DNA of 64,000 bases, from positions 6,728 to 70,727 of the forward strand of contig CAYGNI010000001.1 in NCBI GenBank assembly GCA_964351195.1, in the 5' to 3' direction. The position numbers and the translations under genes were made by a program. This DNA is from TMED27 sp964351195 (GTDB lineage: Bacteria; Pseudomonadota; Alphaproteobacteria; Micavibrionales; Micavibrionaceae). How positions within the stretch are numbered: the stretch's first letter is position 1; each line of letters opens with the position of its first letter. The notes beneath the pieces were generated by a model. That model was not told the origin of the DNA, made no database searches, and saw only the letters and a program-made list of their open reading frames with translations. Shown one piece after another: positions 59,513 to 64,000 of this stretch.

Positions 59513-62500
59513 ATGGATGGCAGTGCGCCTAATTATAAAAATTATAAAATACTCCTCGCGCTTTTAAGAAGTGTGGTCGGCGGTGATGACGCTGCCAAGC
59601 CAGCAACTGCTAATACGCTCGCTAAAAAATTAGACATAGAGTTTCCCGATGATGCCCCAATTGATCCGTTTGTTGAGTGGCTCATTCAGCATGATGATTT
59701 CGCAAACAATCCAGAGCGTTTGGAACAATTGATTAACGCAGCTACTCATGCTTTAGCGGATGATCATAAATTCAAAGTTCTCATTAATGATTACACCAAA
59801 AGACAAGAGCAGCAAGGCGCAAAGGTTGAACGTGTTGCAGTACTCAATGATATATTGGGCTTACGTCGTGATGGAGATACGCAAACGGCGAATAATTTAA
59901 GAGATGAGTATGGCTTCACTGAAAATGACATCGCATCTTATAAAGCTGAGCGTCATGAAAAGCTGATTCAGTTATTTGAAATTGCCGATAAGATTGGCGT
60001 GCTAGCAGCCAAACTAGAAAAATTAACAAGTGAAACGGCACGAAAAAAACCGTTGGAAGAATTAGCACAGTTTGAAGAACAATTTTCTAAGATAGCAAAT
60101 GATTATGGTCTTATTGAATTTCAGGAAGATGGAAGCCAGATCACGACGGCTGAATTTAATGCGGAATATGCTTTGTATTGTAAGGATCAAGAAGCCTATA
60201 AGGCAGGCGAAGCATCAGCCAGTTCAGCTGTGAACGCTACGGATGAAGGCGCACCTCACGATGGAGCGGGAACAGATGATGATCTGCAATCAGGCGGCTC
60301 CAAATCACCTCCCCAGCCTCCACAACAGCAATTTGTTAAAACTTTTCCTGTTCGTGATGCGGAAGGTGATTTGGCAGCTTTCTATCCAACCACAAGCTAC
60401 ACTGAAGCATTAACATCATATTTATCAGATCATGATGGTGATGCATTTTCTCTAGCGGTCGATTTTTCTGCTGAAGCACTCACTGTTAATAAACGCAGAA
60501 TAAGAGTTGCTCAACATGCAGATATTTCAGGTTGGGACTTGCAAGCATCAGAAAGAATAGCTCTGAAAGCAACGACACCAGAGGCTATCCTTGAAAAAAC
60601 TAAAATTGATGGAACACATGGAAGCCTTGAATTTGGCAGAGCCCGTGATGTTGGTATCTTCCTCGCAAAAGGTCACGTGAAAAGCCTTGCTGAGATTGCA
60701 AATTCTTCTATTGCGCTTAAAGAAGGTGATGTTTCTATCAACGATGCTTCATCTAGCACCACATACAAACTCTCGAAAGGAGAGTTAAGAATTGAAGGGG
60801 AAATGGATGGCGGATCGATTTATAGCATTAAAGGTGATGTTCGTATTGGAAGGGATGTCCACGATGCTCGTATCACAGTATTAAGTGGAGATTTGTATAT
60901 TGACCAGAGCCTCATAAGCTCTGGTGTTACATTAAGTGAGGGGAATGTAAATGCTTTGGGAGCAATAGAAGGTTCAAAAATTGAGCTGACATCCAGAGGC
61001 GTTTTACATGCCAAAGCAGAGTTACATGGAAGTGATGTTGTGCTTACGGGAGACGCTACAGCCGAATTTTCAGCCGATATTACGGACAGTACTATCACTG
61101 CTGCTACTAGAACAAAAGTTGCAGAAGGTAAAAAAGCATCTGATACAACATTTGTAAAGCATATCCCTATTCATGGATCACTTCCGCCGAGTGATTGGCA
61201 GGAAGAGTGTGAACAAAAAAGAGCACCTGCAATTCAAAAAGTGCTTGAAGAGATGCCAAAGCTCTTTATTGAGGCGTTTGGTATGGGACGGCCAGGAGAA
61301 CAGAATGGAAAATTTTCAAAACTATTTTGGCAAGGGCGGGGCATAACACTTGGCAAGGATCAACTTTCCTTTATGCAGACGATGTTTACAACATTCGATG
61401 CTGGCCTTCAGTCAGAGCATTTTTCTATTGTATCTCATGATCATAATAAAAATGCGGGCACAATTTTAAACGCATTAAAAGCTTGCAAAGCTGGAAGTAC
61501 GTCAATGGTTATTGTTCCTTTCTTTACAGATAGGGAAAAAGACAGAGTTGTCGAAGAAGACGCTTCGGAGATAAAAGGCTCTTTTAGATATCGTATTTGT
61601 ATTCGTGATGGCTCAGACCCTACACGTGTTTTGTACGATAGCGATCATAATGTGTTTGACTCAGGATCGTCTAATGGGGGTCATGGCAACGATTATTGGC
61701 AACGTCTGGGCGATCATTACATTGATATTGAAGTTGGTTCTGCGGAAGCAAACAATGCCGATGTTGATTTAGATAAAATTCGTAGTATTGCACTTGACCT
61801 TGAAAAGCCTGTAGAGGTTTTCGGTAATGTACACTATTGTCCTTTGCGCACCGCTTATGTGGAATCTGGAAAAGTTAAATTACCATATGAATGGTACCAC
61901 AATGATGCTAGATCAATTTCGACAGAGATGCGTCCTGATTACTCTGGAACAGTTTCAACTTTCAGGAGTTTAGCAGATGCGGCTAAAATGTCATTCACAG
62001 CATTGAGCCGATTAGATGCTGGAGTATATGATGCATGTACATTTTCAGATATTCAAACAAATTTTTATTCGCACAATATGAGTGGCATAACACTTTCAAG
62101 CTATGCTGGAATAATTTTTGGGTCGGGTGATTTTTCTGGAGCAGCATTTGACCAAAAGACAAAAGCAACTATTCAGTGTACAGGTGATATCACACTTACA
62201 GGGGCTAGGGTCTCTGCAGATTCAGAGCTTGAATTAACACCTGAAGACGCTAGTCAAACGATTTTAGTCAGTGCTAATGATCTTGAAATTGATGAATCTT
62301 CATTATCGTTGGATTTCCCGAGCGGTATTGTGGACTTGAAAGGTTTGAAAGCAAGGAAAGCGACAATCACAATTGTTGCTGACGGGGATATTGACTTATC
62401 GGGTGCAACGCTTGATGAATGTCAGCTTACCGTCAAAACCAGTGGTAAAGTTTTATTTAATAAAGCTTCTGCAACATCGTCTAAAATAAAAATTGAATCC

Positions 62501-62947
62501 GATGGTGCAGAATTTGAAGAGCTAAGAGTGGGAGGAAATGACAATGTCATTGACCTCACTATTAGAAAGGCAAAATTCACGAATGCAGTTATTGCAGGCA
62601 AAACAGAAATTAAGGGTGAAGCCAAGAATGTTGATTTTAGCGGTGCAAAAATCGGAGATGACGTTCAATCATCACATGATCAATTATCATACGGTTTAAA
62701 ATCTAGTAATAGTAGTTTCAATAATGCTGAATTCGGAAATGTTATTTTCTTAAAAGAAGCGAGAATTGTAGTTAAAAGCACTGATTGGGCAACAGTTAAA
62801 ATAACAGGAAACGTAGCTGCTTCCGGTATCATAGCAAAAGCTCTTTATCCTCTATTCGGCAATGCCGCAAATCTTGACCATGAACAATCTCCAACGCCAC
62901 ATGCCGGAAATGCAGCCCACCCGGCTCGGGAATATTATCTCAATTAA
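59513..62947 (+). CDS. Large protein with two FapA-like beta-helix regions (1144 aa)
   Basis: An 1144-residue acidic protein. N-terminal 1-235 is helical and charged, perhaps coiled coil (KLEKLTSETARKKPLEELAQ). A disordered, Gly/Ser/Pro/Gln-rich linker spans about 235-275. The first right-handed beta-helix-like block (about 330-545) has short repeats such as GSIYSIKGDVRIGRDVHDAR and ARITVLSGDLYI, resembling FapA/DUF342 and bactofilin-like folds. A globular, Cys- and Trp-containing region (about 555-835) follows, and a second beta-helix block (about 840-1105: DIDLSGATLDECQL, NVDFSGAKIG). No signal peptide. It begins five bases after the VWA gene, with AAGGG upstream, so the two likely function together. 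The family is unknown to me. Confidence 0.8.
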   Translation: MDGSAPNYKNYKILLALLRSVVGGDDAAKPATANTLAKKLDIEFPDDAPIDPFVEWLIQHDDFANNPERLEQLINAATHALADDHKFKVLINDYTKRQEQQGAKVERVAVLNDILGLRRDGDTQTANNLRDEYGFTENDIASYKAERHEKLIQLFEIADKIGVLAAKLEKLTSETARKKPLEELAQFEEQFSKIANDYGLIEFQEDGSQITTAEFNAEYALYCKDQEAYKAGEASASSAVNATDEGAPHDGAGTDDDLQSGGSKSPPQPPQQQFVKTFPVRDAEGDLAAFYPTTSYTEALTSYLSDHDGDAFSLAVDFSAEALTVNKRRIRVAQHADISGWDLQASERIALKATTPEAILEKTKIDGTHGSLEFGRARDVGIFLAKGHVKSLAEIANSSIALKEGDVSINDASSSTTYKLSKGELRIEGEMDGGSIYSIKGDVRIGRDVHDARITVLSGDLYIDQSLISSGVTLSEGNVNALGAIEGSKIELTSRGVLHAKAELHGSDVVLTGDATAEFSADITDSTITAATRTKVAEGKKASDTTFVKHIPIHGSLPPSDWQEECEQKRAPAIQKVLEEMPKLFIEAFGMGRPGEQNGKFSKLFWQGRGITLGKDQLSFMQTMFTTFDAGLQSEHFSIVSHDHNKNAGTILNALKACKAGSTSMVIVPFFTDREKDRVVEEDASEIKGSFRYRICIRDGSDPTRVLYDSDHNVFDSGSSNGGHGNDYWQRLGDHYIDIEVGSAEANNADVDLDKIRSIALDLEKPVEVFGNVHYCPLRTAYVESGKVKLPYEWYHNDARSISTEMRPDYSGTVSTFRSLADAAKMSFTALSRLDAGVYDACTFSDIQTNFYSHNMSGITLSSYAGIIFGSGDFSGAAFDQKTKATIQCTGDITLTGARVSADSELELTPEDASQTILVSANDLEIDESSLSLDFPSGIVDLKGLKARKATITIVADGDIDLSGATLDECQLTVKTSGKVLFNKASATSSKIKIESDGAEFEELRVGGNDNVIDLTIRKAKFTNAVIAGKTEIKGEAKNVDFSGAKIGDDVQSSHDQLSYGLKSSNSSFNNAEFGNVIFLKEARIVVKSTDWATVKITGNVAASGIIAKALYPLFGNAANLDHEQSPTPHAGNAAHPAREYYLN

Positions 62948-63077
62948 GAATATATATCCATAGATATGAGCATAAATGCGTTGAGCTTATGTAATAGAGG
63001 TTATAAATGGCCCTTTGGAAACTGGCAGTGCTGTCAGACAAACGCTAACTTTTCTCAGAAAGTGTATATGCGTTTTT

Positions 63078-63754
63078 TCAGGCACAAACCTCCTGCCAAC
63101 AATCGACGGAATTTTGGCGTAGCTTTTTAAAAGTTTCTCGTTTTTCTAAANNNNNNNNNNGATGTTTATAAATTTCTGAAGCGATCTCATCGATCTAAAT
63201 TTATTCATGCCGCGCTCTCGCCGCCTGAAATGAAGATGCGAATTCTCAACCTGATTGTTTTTGTATCTGCCGGTTTTTTGTAAATCCTGCAGGCTTAAAT
63301 CTCTTAAGGCTGCTCTGTATGAGGCAAGCTTATCTGTAACGATTTCTTTGGGCAATCCATGCCTTTTGATAAGAGTTTTCAATACTTTCAGAGCTGCTCT
63401 TCTATTGCGATTTTTCGAAACGAAACATTCCAAAACTGTGCCTTCATGATCCACGACGCGCCACAAGTAATGTGTTTCCCCGTTAATTTTTACGAAGACT
63501 TCATCAATGTGCCACCGCCAGTTTGAATGCAGATGCACCGCTTTTTTCTTGAGATCTTTAGCCAATAAATGGCCGAATTTATTCCACCAATAGCGCACTG
63601 TTTCGTGGCAAATATCTATGCCGCGTTCATGCAGAATATCTTCAACTTGCCGCAAGCTGAGCGGATAACGTACGTAGTACATTACGGCTAATTTTATGAT
63701 TTCAGGGCTGGTTTTGAAATATTTAAACGGATCTATCTTGCTCATAATCAGCAA
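63078..63754 (-). CDS. IS6-family DDE transposase (with an assembly gap)
   Basis: About 220 residues or more. It starts MLIMSKIDPFKYFKTSPEII and has an N-terminal HTH region (YPLSLRQVEDILHERGIDIC). The catalytic triad is in HIDEVFVKING (first Asp), IVTDKLASYRAAL (second Asp) and QVENSHLHFRRRER (Glu), all intact. The C-terminus EKRETFKKLRQNSVDCWQEV ends in CA at a TGA (63080-63078). The N run at 63151-63160 interrupts codons after KFINI. By comparison with the 40.9-kb copy about 38 bases are missing there, not 10, so the true frame is probably continuous. The enzyme is likely active apart from this gap. Confidence 0.85.
63151..63160. other. Assembly gap (10 N)
   Basis: Ten N inside the IS6-family transposase gene. 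The related copy at 40.9 kb has 13 codons between the flanking sequences, so the gap is a placeholder of unknown size. Confidence 0.99.
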
Positions 63755-63902
63755 AATATCAGAAATTCATGAAAACCGCATTTTAATCTGACATGGCCGT
63801 TCAAACGGCTTAAGGCACAAGATTAATTATTTGCCCCTTCAGTTTCGCTTCAGCTTGATGGGGCAGACTCGAAGAATGTCACGATAAGAAAGGCATTCTT
63901 TG

Positions 63903-64000
63903 ATGTTGAATTTGGCTTATAGCGAGAACGGATTACAGACAGGGCACTTGTCTTTCAGGAAAGACGGGATGCTCAGCGCTTTGCGTGCAAAGCCCTCCAC
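63903..64000 (+). other. Undecided open frame at the right edge
   Basis: After the IS, an open frame starts at an ATG at 63903 with AAAGG about nine bases upstream and runs off the window: MLNLAYSENGLQTGHLSFRK, then DGMLSALRAKPS. On the opposite strand the same DNA could be the end of a protein finishing KCPVCNPFSL. I cannot tell which, if either, is real. The stretch at 63799-63902 has a possible hairpin (TGCCCC with GGGGCA) but no gene. Confidence 0.25.

Larger units (their letters stand above)
63024..63798 (-). mobile_element. IS6-family insertion sequence
   Basis: An element of about 775 bp with a full-length transposase. The left end GGCAGTGCTGTCAGACAAAC at 63024 is shared with the remnant at 40821. 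A related sequence on the other side (GGCCATGTCAGATTAAA, minus strand, ending near 63798) is a likely but imperfect right end. No target duplication is evident, and the right border is uncertain by some tens of bases. The sequence contains an N run. Confidence 0.78.

Noticed and set aside
49031..62947. Assignment to a named defence system (BREX, DISARM, Zorya, Druantia)
   Set aside because: No methyltransferase, PglZ, ZorA/B or DUF1998 signature is visible; only a helicase is shared, which is not enough.

Overview
The window looks like a stretch of a draft alphaproteobacterial chromosome: it carries a run of 10 N near its right end. Support for Alphaproteobacteria is moderate and rests on gene families: an ExoD-type membrane protein, an EcfG-like ECF sigma factor, entericidin, CsbD and DUF1328 stress genes, and paired RND pumps. 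I cannot name a genus. About 1-39 kb and 41-48 kb look like resident chromosome. About 39.3-41.2 kb and 48.3-64 kb are visibly more AT-rich, hold transposase fragments and palindromic repeats, and contain large proteins I do not recognise, so I read them as accessory DNA.

Layout. 0-9.3 kb: the edge of a voltage-gated cation channel gene, an alpha/beta hydrolase, rpmI-rplT, pheS, a GNAT acetyltransferase, a convergent large protein with a peptidoglycan-binding domain, pheT, and an APH-fold phosphotransferase. 9.3-16 kb: a FadD-type acyl-CoA ligase, a double cold-shock-domain protein, and an RND permease with its membrane fusion protein. 16-25 kb: a phosphorelay cluster with two membrane sensor kinases, a hybrid kinase, an NtrC-type regulator, a lone Hpt protein and a lone receiver. 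25-29 kb: a CPA2 antiporter, a lipid-kinase-like protein, ExoD and a metallophosphoesterase. 29-33 kb: a 1279-residue RTX/cadherin-like secreted protein with three nearly identical 297-bp repeats. 32.8-39.3 kb: a TetR-MFP-RND-OMF efflux operon with a clear palindromic operator.

39.3-41.2 kb holds a Fic protein and an IS6-family remnant. 41.2-48.2 kb is a cell-envelope and stress block: bPH2 protein, receiver, small charged proteins, YceI, ECF sigma factor, CsbD, EF-hand protein, lipoproteins, entericidin, DUF1328, CBS, OmpA-like lipoprotein and an OmpR-family regulator. Four of its operons share one upstream motif, an 11-bp-period direct repeat followed by GCATCGC, which suggests a local regulon.

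48.3-63 kb is the least explained part and the best candidate for an undescribed system. It has an AlpA-like HTH protein, a 1629-residue protein of unknown family coupled to an SF2 helicase, an AlkB-like dioxygenase on the other strand, a 211-residue unknown, a frameshifted small gene, a VWA protein with an intact MIDAS motif, and a 1144-residue protein with two FapA-like beta-helix regions. An IS6-family element follows. A family of palindromic repeats with a shared core recurs at 39.5, 48.3 and 56.7 kb, with partial copies at 40.8 and 57.5 kb.
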